A stretch of 64,000 nt of DNA, taken from positions 128,783,989 through 128,847,988 of the forward strand of contig CP136068.1 in assembly GCA_032622095.1 (NCBI GenBank). Reading direction: 5' to 3'. Both the position numbers and the translations under genes were made by a program. Source of the stretch: Siphonodentalium dalli. Taxonomy: Eukaryota; Mollusca; Scaphopoda; Gadilida; Siphonodentaliidae. Each line of letters starts with the position of its first letter. Positions within the stretch are counted from its first letter, which is position 1. The notes beneath the pieces are model-generated. The model made no database searches and was not told the DNA's origin. It saw only the letters and a list, made by a program, of their open reading frames with translations. Positions 46,101 to 58,100 of this stretch are shown here, piece after piece.

Positions 46101-49100
46101 TTAACTCGGGCAGGAACCATTCGGTCCCCCCTGGTCATGCTGCAAGCCCCGTCTTCTGCAGATCGTGGGAGGCAGGGTACCGTCCTCTGGAGATTCGGGC
46201 AACCAATCCTCCAGGACACAAGCACCCGCGCCTTTGGCGACTGTTCTGGGTGGGGAAGCCTCGTTGTCCCGTGCCGCACAAAGCGCACCAGCCAACTGGC
46301 CTTCTGACGCTTCCCCACGGCGCCGTGGCCCACTCCATTACGAGGGTCGGTCTTGTCCCCCTGGAAACGTCATCCCAAGTGATACGTCCAGGCCTGCTCC
46401 TCTGCCGTCAGGGGATCCTAGTGGTATGTCATCGACGTTTATGTCAGCGTGTCAGGACCACCTGCATTTGGGAGATTCGGTGGGGGGCTTTCCCTGGTCA
46501 AATAGATCCTTTCAATTTCCCTTTTTTCCGCCATTTTGGCATTGGGGTGGGAAATAACACCTTAAAATCTAACTGCGAGCGCAATTGTTCCTCGTTCGAG
46601 CCATTCCCAGTGTGGGCTTCCCTCTAGTACCTTACCTCAACCTGATGCAGGCTGTTCTGTTGCTGGCGTCGATCCTGACATGCTTTCTAGTTTCTATAAT
46701 TCTCCTGGCGTCTGATGGCTTTGACGACGATGAGCAAGGATCTCGGGCCGACAGTGGTTCCCACTGTCGGTCAAGGATTCTGTCGTTCCTAGGGAACTCG
46801 CTTTGCGTACGGAAACGACACGGGTCGATCTCTTGTAAAAACTTCATCACAGGATATGTGTCAAATCTTGTTACAATGAATTACACAAACTTTGCACAAC
46901 TGTACCAGTCCTCGGGCTGTACCAGTTCGCGCCCCCTGGTCCTGCATCAGCAGACCGTGGCAGGCAGAGTGCCGTTCTCTGAGATTCGGGCAACCAATCC
47001 TCCGGGACAATAGCACCCGAGCCTTTGGAGGCTGTTCTGTGTGAGGAAGACTCGCTGTCACGTACCGTCAATAGCGCTTTCTATTTGGGAAGATATAAAT
47101 AGTAAATACCGCCATCACTCTCATCGCAGGACACAAGAAAAAAGCAGCAGAAGAATAAGTCTCTACCGCTCAGTTTCTACTAGTAGCTGGCACGTATGGT
47201 ATGGCACTGCCTGGGATGTTTATTCCAAAAGACAAGGGGGGAGGTACAAGCTTGAGCAATGCTGGAATCTGAATTTATGAGCTCTTTCACATAACATATC
47301 AAAGCTGATTCATGACTAAATCACATTTACATGAAATCTGTTTGGAAGAGTACATTCCCGTCAAACTGGAATATTAAATTTATTGCTCGTTGCCTCCTCC
47401 TGGGCTTGCATTCTAATCCATATAGTTCAGTTGAAGGGCTTCTCCTTGGCGGAAAATTTTTATTTTTTTAATTAAAATTAGTTTTTCCTCAAGGGAAGCC
47501 CGAAACTGAACTATCATAGATCCCTCCCATGGCGGTGCCATTCCCAACCCCGCGACTCGCAAATCTTATTATTAAAAGTCGGAAATAAAACTGGCTAGAT
47601 GAATTGTTAAGAGCGCGGGATTTGCACGGGACGCATTCATGCGTGAGCTAATCTGAGCGCTGATTGACCGGAGTCGCTGATTGACCGGAGTAGGCAAATA
47701 AACGGACAATAAATTTTAACCCTCCTGATAACACAAGGCCGAGGATAATAATCCATATAGTTCAGTTTCGGGCTTCCCTTGAGGAAAAACTAATTTTATA
47801 TTTAAAAAATTATATATTTGTGTGGTAATTAATTAGAGAACTCACTAATCAGTCATATTACTCACATGTTGTAATTTCATAAATGATGTCACCCAATAAA
47901 ACCAAAGTCGTTTTCAGTAAGCCTAGTTGTAATTGGCTAGTTCGAAAATTTGGAATATATTTTGAGAGAAAATAGTCAAATACACTCTCTGTGACATTAA
48001 CTTTATATCACAATACAAGTTAAACCAAGGGAAAATAGAACTCAATAGATGTCACTCATGTGATCATTAGAATCAATACGTCATAATACGTATGGTAACT
48101 ATGCCCTGGTTGCCCATGCCTCCATGTCACAAGTCACAAGTTCACAACTCACAAATATCTTGTCACTCAAGTTCTACAGTGTCAACATCCATGTCATCAT
48201 TTATATACATGGATGGTAATTTGGGTTTTGCACCTTGTCGGTGCCCAAATGGTGGGCGCTAATGAATGACAGTGCGTCAACTAGCCGATATCCCATTCAT
48301 GAACGAATCTTAGTGGTGATTACATGCGCTCACACAATGCATGCATTCTGTCAATTTGGTGACAAGTTGTCATAGTACGGCATACTGTGCCTTTTATGTT
48401 TGAATGTGATGACGATATCACGTTAACCCATCACAGTTGTGTTTGGCGTTATGTTGAGCTGCTTAATTAACCCTTTATATTCGTTAAGAGGTATATTAAT
48501 ATAAATCAGCAATCAGTAGCGAGAACCGTCGGTACTCCACATCAGAACCGGTAACGATTTTATTCCTGATTACCGCCGGTTCCGGTACCGGTACCAGTAC
48601 CTATTGGCAACCCTGATACTGCACACACCCATCAGTAGACCCTGGGGGCCCGTGAAGTTTTATAGTAATACATATTGGATCATAGACGGGTGATTTTGGG
48701 CTGTAAATTGAACTTATCCATTGTTACTTCTCCGCTTTTCCCTAATAACTAAACAGCGAGAAGTGACTTCCCCCAATTTGAAACATTTAGGCTGGTCCCT
48801 GACGGAGAATATTGAAATGGGTTCTGTTCTACCACAACAAGTTTGGAGCTCTCTACCACGGTCATCATAGGTCAGATTTGAATGATCTTTGGTATGCTCA
48901 TGAACTACCACGAACTGATATCACAATTAAAGACAAAACGGTGCGATAACACAGAAATTTGTTTTAAAATTGAACATGGAAAAATTAGTGAAATCTAAGA
49001 CACAAACTAATGTTTGTGATGTCTGTAAATGTAAATCTCTTATATGTAATTACGGGAACTAAGAGTCGGCTTGACTCATTCCGTCATTAAATGATGATGA

Positions 49101-52100
49101 ATGATGATATCACCCGTAGGTTCCTGTTAGTAGTATTCAAGTCTCGCTACCTAATCTGGTCCTCATATCGACTCGTCGACCTGAATAAGGATCACGGAAA
49201 CCCAAATTATCAAATAACAAAGCATGTTTGTGTTTCAGATTCGTCTGCCGAATGGATCAGCGGTGCGGCAGTCATTTGATGTCAGCGCTCAGCTGAAGGA
49301 TGTGTGGAATTTTGTGTGTGATAAATACAAAACCTTACCTGGGTTCAACCTTATGCAGGTAAAACATTTAGTACCATGCTTGTTGTGAGATGTATATAGC
49401 TTTTGAATTCTACATGTGGCATCCAAGATCTATTTCCATGAAATCACATCCATACATTTGAATTGTCAAGCCATTAGTTTATTCTTTAGCTTCAATCATC
49501 CTTCAGTTTCAGTTTGACAATTTTTGTTTTATATTTTTGCGTGCCATGCCAGTGAGATTGTTCAAATCAACTAGACAGGACAAACTGCTAATCACATCAC
49601 CAATTTAACAACCATGGTTTTAAACTGTCTTAAGATGGCGGTAAATGTAGCAGACAATTTTTTTTCTCGAGGGAAATACAATTTTTCTTTAGTCTTCTGT
49701 CAATGAATTGAAGTGAAGAAATCAAGCGTGGCTGACACAAGAAGTACACTTTCCTGTCACTTGAGAACCAAGATCCTATGCTGTATTCTCCATAGTTGGA
49801 ATTGTGCTTGGCGACATCTAGATATCTGATATTTTGGAAAAAGTTTGATGTGACAGTCATCAGAGCCAAGTGATTCTATCATTCGATGTTCATTTGCTGT
49901 CTGAATCACTATGGAACTGATAATTTTTGCTGCTATTAGCCGTTTCCATATGTTCTTAATGTAGACATTGAACTGCTCTCAGTGTCCGGTTCACCTGGTT
50001 TTGTGTCTGGTCATAATGTGATTACAGAGTACGAACAAATCTGATCTATTGGATGGGCATTAACCCTTTGCCCAACAAACCGGCCAAAACCGGCCAAATA
50101 AAGCTTCAACAGCCTAAAATATCTTCGGTCTGTCTCAATAGAACCATACAAATATGGATATCATTGGAACCGGCTCCTTGACCACATTGTGATAGTTACA
50201 GTTATGCCCTGTGCCAATGCATTCTCTTATATATGCGAGTCGACCATAGGTCGCCTCGCATATATAAGAGAATGCATTGGCCTAAAAAAAATTTTTTTTT
50301 AACACTTTTTACCATTTTTTTCTTACATTCTTTAACAATTTTATAATTTTTAATGTGTTAAGCCAATGCATTCTCTTATATATGCGAGGCGACCTATGGT
50401 CGACTCGCATATATAAGAGAATGCATTGGCACAGGGCCGTTCTGTTGGGTAAAGGGTTAATGGCCTGTTAGTAGTTAGTTGTTAGACTTGCATATTTTTA
50501 TGATATTCACCCCGACTGTAATGTTTAGCCAGAAGATGCTATATAGCATGTAGTACTGGTACTGGTGTTCTGACTAGTGGACTTGTGCTTATGAATGGCT
50601 GTGAGAAGTTTTCAGATAGTGCGCAAGATCATCATTTGTGATGTTGATATGTTGGTTGCTCTTCCCCATCAAACTATATTTGGGATTCGTCAAACTTTTG
50701 GAACTTTCAAAACTTTGGACTATTTTACTTACTTAGGAGTTTTTTGTCCCCCGAAAAATTTATTTTCGGGGGACTATAGAAACGGGGTCCGTCCGTTCGT
50801 CCGTCCGTCACACGTTTGAGTACCTTCATGGTGTAATCATCTCCTCCTACAGATTTCATCCCAGAGATTTGAAACTTCAGAATATTGTTGCCCATATATT
50901 GAAGATGTGCAACATGTATATAGATGATGGAAAAATTATTTTTTGACAGAGTTATTAACCCTTTTCGACTTAGAAAATTTCAACATTTTTTATAATTTTC
51001 AGTATGTGGGTACCTTCATGGTGTAATCAACTCCTCCCACAGTTTTCATCCTAGAGATTTAAAACTTCAGAATATTGTTGCCCATATAGAAGATGTGCAA
51101 CATGTATATAGATGACGGAAAAATTATTTTTTGACAGAGTTATTAACCCTTTTCGACTTACAATATTTCAACATTTTTTATAATTTTCTGTATGAGGGTA
51201 CCTTCATGGTGTAATCAACTCCTCCTACAGTTTTGATTGTAGATATTTGTAACTTCAGAGTATTGTTATCCACATATTGGAGATGTGCAACATGTATATA
51301 GAGGACGGAATTTTTTTTTTTTACGGAGTTATTAACCCTTTTCGACTTTCTTTAACAAAGCGGCATCGACTTGCCACTTTTTCGGGGGACACTGTGGTCA
51401 GCTGACCTTTTATTTTTTATATGCATCTTTGTTGGTCATATAAATGTCATTTCACATTTGTATATGAGGTTGTCCATAGTGGACAGAATGATAATAAGAA
51501 GAAGAAGTTAACCCTGTCAAACAATCAAACCCTAGTGAATAAAGTCATGCTGCGTATACAAGTGGAAAGATAGAATTAACTGCTTTCAGACTAAACGTCG
51601 ATCAAATAGTGATTGTCAAAATATAAGACTCAATGTTGCAGAAACTAATAGAATTTAGCAACTTCTAAAATATCATTAGTAATATTAAATAAAGTTTGGG
51701 CCAGCACAGACCCTGATAACAACATGCATCTTAACCCTTTCATGATGGGAGCAGCGCTGGTGCAGCATTAAAGATCCTGTGACAGTGCATTCTCTTATAT
51801 ATGTTGAGTCTCCCATAGGGAGCCTCACATAAATAAGAGAATGCACTGGCTTACAAGGTAAATGTAAATGTTGGCAGGCCAATGTATTCTCTTATATATG
51901 CGAAGCTCCCTATGGGAGACACGCACATATAAGATAATGCATTGGCACAGGGTTTTCGCAAAATTTCAGGAAGTTTCAGTCATGGAAGGGTTAACTGTTA
52001 CCTCCATTGATATTATAACTAACACGATCATGATTTGTGTCTAATGAAGAACTGTCTATAATTGAGGAATCAATGGAAGCCGACAGTTGATGTACAGTAA

Positions 52101-55100
52101 TGCCCTAAATAATCGACTCCTTAACCACCGCAGAATTTTGGATAATTTTTCAGGATTTAGTCGGAAATATGGCTTGTTGCCATTCATCGGAAAGCTCTCA
52201 GTGACAACAAGCCATATTTCCGACTAAATCCTGAAAATTTACCCATAATTCAGCAGTGGTTAAGGAGTCGATTATTTAGGGCATTACTGTAATTTACATC
52301 ATCACTCTTGACAACAATCTCAACATGAAAGAGATATGGATTGTATTCCAGATTGTGGTATAGAGTAATGTGTATTCAATATTTGTGATTCCATAGAATA
52401 TATGTGCTTTTCGCTAACTTTGGAATAAAACAAGAGGACTGATTGGCATCGCTGCCAAGCCTTCAAATAGTGTGTCTGTCATTTGCAGAATGGGGTCCCC
52501 AGAGGGTGAATTTAGTGACGCTGTCCCACATGGCAGTCTAGCATCACCAAATTCTACCTCTGGAACATCATTCTGCTGAGGCCTCAACTGTTATGGGAGA
52601 CCTAGGATCAGATTGAAGTTCCCCAGTTGAAGTTGTTGATGTTCACCCATTAGTCACCTCGATGCATTTTATCTTCTGCAAATTAGGGATAAAGAAACTG
52701 AACAGAAGGGAAAAAGTAACTAAAACAATGTAAATTTGAGACTAGATACTTCCCAGAAGAAGAGGCCTAAGCAGAATGAGGTCCCTAAAGGGTGAATTTA
52801 GCAGTGGGCTAACATCACTAAATTCATCTGGGGACCTCATTCTGCACATGACAGGCAAACTATTTCAAGGCTAGATTGTTGCTATATTGTTTCAGAAATA
52901 AGTTGTATTTGATTTCTTATTTCAGCCATTTCCCAGACACATATACACGAGAGACGACATGACGAAATCACTGCAGGAGATCGGGCTTGTTCCGTCTGGT
53001 TCCCTCATCCTGCAGCGACCTGATCCGGAACAAGCATGTGGTAGGTTTACCCTTTCATGACGGGAGCTGCTCTTGTCCACCATTAACCCTTTGAGTGCCA
53101 GGGGCCGATCTAATCGGCCCTAAACCTACAAAATAAGTCTGTTAAAGAATATAAGAATAAATTATTAAAATTGTAAAAAATTGTAAAAAAAAAACAAACA
53201 ATTGTTAGGCCAATGCATTCTCTTATATATGCGAGGCGACCTATGGTCGACTCGCATATATAAGAGAATGCATTAGCACAGGGTATATGAGTTGATACAA
53301 AAATCGACCTGGCACTCGAAGGGTTAAAGAATCTGCGCCAGTGCATTCTCTTATATATGCGAGCCTTGCATATATCTTATATATGCGAGCCTCGCATATA
53401 TAAGAGAATGCACTGGCTTACAAGGTCAGGTAAATATTGTTAGGCCAATACATTCTCTTATATATGCGAGGCTCCCCATGGCAAAGGTTTTTCATAAAAT
53501 TTGAGGAATTCTGAGGATTTGAGGATTCTGGCTTCTCAGTCCACAAAAGCTTGGGATATCGGTTAGGTTGATACGTTTAAGCTATTGTTTACATACATTT
53601 TCTGATAGCACAAATTGAAATTCTCTGGAAAAACAAGGCTTTGCTTAATTATAAATCTTGACATACAATGGACCTCTGATATATGCATGATTGATATCAT
53701 CATGCTTGGGTAAGGCTACCCTCGATGTTCATATACGCAAAGTGTCCATTTGACCTAGTCTGAAGACATACAAGCAAGATAACTCCCACCCACGATTCTG
53801 GGCATAAAGTATGGTATAGTAGAGTAACGGGATGGGACTCGGTCCAAAATAGCCTCAACCCAACCGATATATCACAAGAAGAAGACTTGGTCTTACTGGC
53901 TCTACAAGGCTACATCATTCCACTCTGTACACCATCATGAGGGACCAGTTCAATCCATCTGCTATTATTATGGCGCCCGTCACTGGACAAAATAATGCCC
54001 GACTAAATTTAGTACAAGTCGTGACATAATAATTTCCAACTGGAAACCAGGAAAATTCCTCTTTAATATAACCCCTGCCCATGATGATTCTGAGCATAAA
54101 GTCTGTTATAGTAAAGTAACAGGATGGGACTCGGTCCAAAATAGCATCAACCTAAGCTATATATCCCAAGCTGCTGTGGACCTAGAAGACTTTGTCTTAC
54201 TGGCTCTACGAGGCTACATCATTCCACTCTGTACACCATCATGAGGGACCAGTTCAATCCATCTGCTATTATTATGTCACCGGACAAAATAATGCCCGAC
54301 TAATTTTAGTACAAGTCGTGATGTAATAATTTCCAAATGGAAAGCAGGAAAATCCCTCTAAATACAAGTGACTGTAAACAATATACAGTAATGCCCTAAG
54401 TAATCGACTCCTTAAACACTACAGAATTATGGGTAACTTTTCAGGATTTAGTCGGAAATATGGCTTGTAGCCATTCATCGGAAAGCTCTCCCCGAGAGCT
54501 TTCCGATGAATGGCAACAAGCCATATTTCCGACTAAATCCTGAAAAGTTACCCATAATTCTGCTGTGTTTAAGGAGTCGATTACTTAGGGCATTACTGTA
54601 TCTTGAACTGTATGTGCCCATTTTGCAAAACAACAATACAATAAAAGGGGATAGACAAAGCTACATGAAACATTTTAGCAACAATATATTAGATTTTATT
54701 GTTGTTGTTGTTGTTGTTGTTACAGCAGCTCTAGAACCCTTAACCCTTTCAGTGCCAAGTCCGATTTTTGTATCAACCCATATACCCTGTGCCAATGCAT
54801 TCTCTTATATATGCGAGTCGACCATAGGTTGCCTCGCATATATAAGAGAATGCATTGGCCTAACAATTTTTCATCATTTGTTATTATTTTTTACAATTTT
54901 TTACAATTTTAATAATTTTTTCTTTATATATTCTTCAACAGACTTATTTTGTAGGTTTTAATGCCAGGGAATATTACGTTTTTCATGGGCATCAAAATTA
55001 TTAATATGAATACTTGGTGATAGTTTTGCGTTATAACATGCCCCTAAGGTTTTATCCAGTTTGTTTTTTAATTTGCTATAGCATGCTTAAGCATACCCAA

Positions 55101-58100
55101 AAAAAATTCAAAACAAATTCTTTTTTAATTTTTTTAGGGCCGATATTACAGACTGTAAATTAGAGCCGATGAGATCGGCCCCTGGCACTGAAAGGGTTAA
55201 TACATCTTTAATTTCATATTTTCCTGTTAACTTGTTTACAGAAACCATGGAGATGGCAGCAGTCGGAGATGGAACACCTCATGACGAGGATATGGAGGAG
55301 GCAGGCATCGATGGAGACCAGAATGAAGACCCCATGGAACATATAGACCACCGTATGAATCCTTTATTAGATGGTAAGGATATTTGAAATATATTTTGAT
55401 CAATAGATTTGACTGCTGTCTTTTTATTTGTCCAGAGCTTTCACATGCTGCTTGTCACATGCAAGACAGTATAGACATGAGTCAACTCTTTCTATACTAA
55501 TACTCATTGACGAGTAGTTCCCTTAGGAAATGTTCAGATAAGTTCAACAAATGACCATAGGTTGAACTTATTATCTGAACATTTCCCACCAATGAATATT
55601 AATTCTTCTGTACTCTTTTCGTTATACTGTCGTCTGCTAAATTATTCTGAACACCTCTCCAAATGAATAATAGACCATTCCAATGTATACTTTTATAACT
55701 GAGTGTGAGGATCCATTTAGTGTAGGAAGGTTTAACAGAAAATAACTGTCTTATCAAAGCTACTTAGTTCAATATTGAAATTCATATCTGATTGGATCTT
55801 TAAACATAATTTATTGTGATCTACTTAGTTTAATATTGAAATTCATATCTGATTGAATCTTTAAACATATTTTATTGTGATTTATCAAATTACAAAGTGA
55901 TTGGGCTACACCAAAAACTAAAAACTTACAGAAGACCCCTCTCCCAATATATTGAATAGATTGAGCATCACCCTACCTGAACTAAAAGTAAATTGAAATA
56001 TATGCACAGAAGCTGCCGAGGTGGAATATATAATAGCACTAATTTTAATTGATTGCTGCTAAAATTCAGTTAACTCTATTTTTAGTTGCAGAAGATGACA
56101 ATGCGGGACGTTTGTTTGTTGGACAAGGTCATCGCATGGATGTGGATGAGGATCTAGATGTTAATCCGTACGAGGATATGCCTGGGATGCCTGAAGAAGG
56201 TGATTTTAATTGGTTAAAAATGTTTAATTCTTCACCAAGTCTGGATATAGTGTGTCTGATATTTGCAGAAGATAAATTACATAATCGAGGTGACTAATCG
56301 GTGAACATCACCAACTTCAACTGGGGAACTTCAATCTGATCCTTGGTCTCCCATAGCATTTGAGGCCTACCGGTAAGCAGAATGAGGTTCACAGAGGGTG
56401 AATTTGGTGATGCTAGCCCACCAAGCTGGATAGGGTCACTAAATTCACCATTTGGGGACCTCATTCTGCAAATGTCAGACATGCTATATCCAGGCTTGAC
56501 TTGACCACAGCATTTCTGATACCAATGTTTAACTCTTATTTTACTTTATAAAATGAATACAAACAAAATCTTACCTTAACCCTTTACCAAACAAAACGGC
56601 CAAAAACACCCACATAAAGCTTCAACAGCCTAAAATATCTTCGGTCTGTCTCAATAACACCATACAAATATGGATATCATTGGAACCGGTTCATTGACCA
56701 CATTGTGATGGTTATAGTTATGCCCTGTGCCAATGCATTCTCTTATATATGCGAGTCGACCATAGGTCGCCTCGCATATATAAGAGAATGCATTGGCCTA
56801 AAAAAATTCTTTTTTTTAACACTTTTTACCAATTTTTCTTACATTCTTTAACAATTTAAAAAAAAAAATTATAATATTTTTCTACATTCTTTGACAATTT
56901 TATCATTTTTAATATGTGTTAAGCCAATGCATTCTCTTATATATGCGAGGTGACCTATGGTCGACTCGCATATATAAGAGAATGCATTGGCACAGGGCCG
57001 TTCTGTTGGGTAAAGGGTTAATCTTTATTGAACGAAATAAATTTAATATCAAAACCGCTTTGGATTAGTGACTTGATTGGTGATGTAGGTGAATATATAA
57101 CAATGTCAAATTTGTATTTTCAATGTTCTTATCCGGCTCATGATGATTACAGATGTTGCCATGGACGACAGAGCATTCATTGGTTATGGGCAGAGAATGG
57201 TTCCTGAGGATCAGTATGGTCTCGGCGGTGGTCACCAAGGTCGACCAGCTGCAGAGGCCGTAGGTAAGTGAGGTCACTTCACACAACAGAATCATTTGTG
57301 ATGGAATAGTCTCCTCGCCGTTGACTCACTGGTTTTCCCCTCGGACCACTCTTTGCATAGTAAACTCCAGGCCATGCAAAGTAACTATTTAAATATATGA
57401 TGCATCTATAATAAATATAACAGAAACATTAAAAAACAGATATGAAGTGTCGCCTATTAACCCTTCCATGACTGGAACTTCCTGAAATTTTGTGAAAACC
57501 CTATGCCTATGCTTTCTCTTATATATGCAAGTTTCTCCATAGGGAGCCTCGCGTATATAATATAATGCATTGGCCGGAAAATATTTACCTTCTAAGCCAG
57601 TGCATTCTCTTATATATGCGAGGCTCCCTATGGGAGACTCGCATATATAAGATAATGCACTGGCACAGGGTCTTTAATGCTCATGTCATGAAAGGTTTAA
57701 AGTAGAATTGTATTGGTGTTTGATGGATCGGTAGATAATTGCACAAACCGTAAGCCACGGGACAATTCCGAGCTTTTCGACAATGCATAACTGGCTTAAC
57801 CCTTTACCCAACAGAAGGGCCCTGTGCCAATGCATTCTCTTATATATGCGAGTCGACCATAGGTCGCCTCGCATATATAAGAGAATGCATTGGCTTAACA
57901 CATTAAAAATTATAAAATTGTTAAAGAATGTAAGAAAAAATGGTAAAAAGTGTTAAAAAAAGATTTTTTTTTAGGCCAATGCATTCTCTTATATATGCGA
58001 GGCGACCTATGGTCGACTCGCATATATAAGAGAATGCATTGGCACAGGGCATAACTGTAACTATCACAATGTGGTCAAGGAGCCGGTTCCAATGATATCC

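Larger units (their letters stand above)
42447..47456. mobile_element. Nested 5-kb element bounded by 43-bp inverted repeats
   Basis: TTTTCCGCCAAGGAGAAGCC at 42447 and its exact complement ending 47456 extend for 43 bp. The left subterminal block (about 42489-42656, with two ACTCCGGTCAATCAGCG copies) recurs inverted at 47581-47748 in the adjoining element. Open frames inside (such as 43661-44062 and 46082-46627) match nothing I know. Confidence 0.7.
42100..48615. mobile_element. 6.5-kb hAT-like composite element
   Basis: CAGGGTTGCCAA at the left and TTGGCAACCCTG at the right are perfect termini, flanked by ATACTGCA (42092-42099, 48616-48623), an exact 8-bp duplication as in hAT. Subterminal GGTACCGGTTCCG words occur at both ends. 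No hAT transposase motif was found inside. Instead it carries nested inverted repeats (42447-47456; 47473-47798), degenerate tandem repeats, a family G scrap and GC-rich duplicated segments. It fills most of intron 6 of the UBX gene. Confidence 0.88.

Noticed and set aside
46082-46627. 181-codon open frame and overlapping frames on both strands
   Set aside because: The segment is GC-rich and open on several frames at once, with internal repeats. No frame shows a known motif or better codon use than the others.
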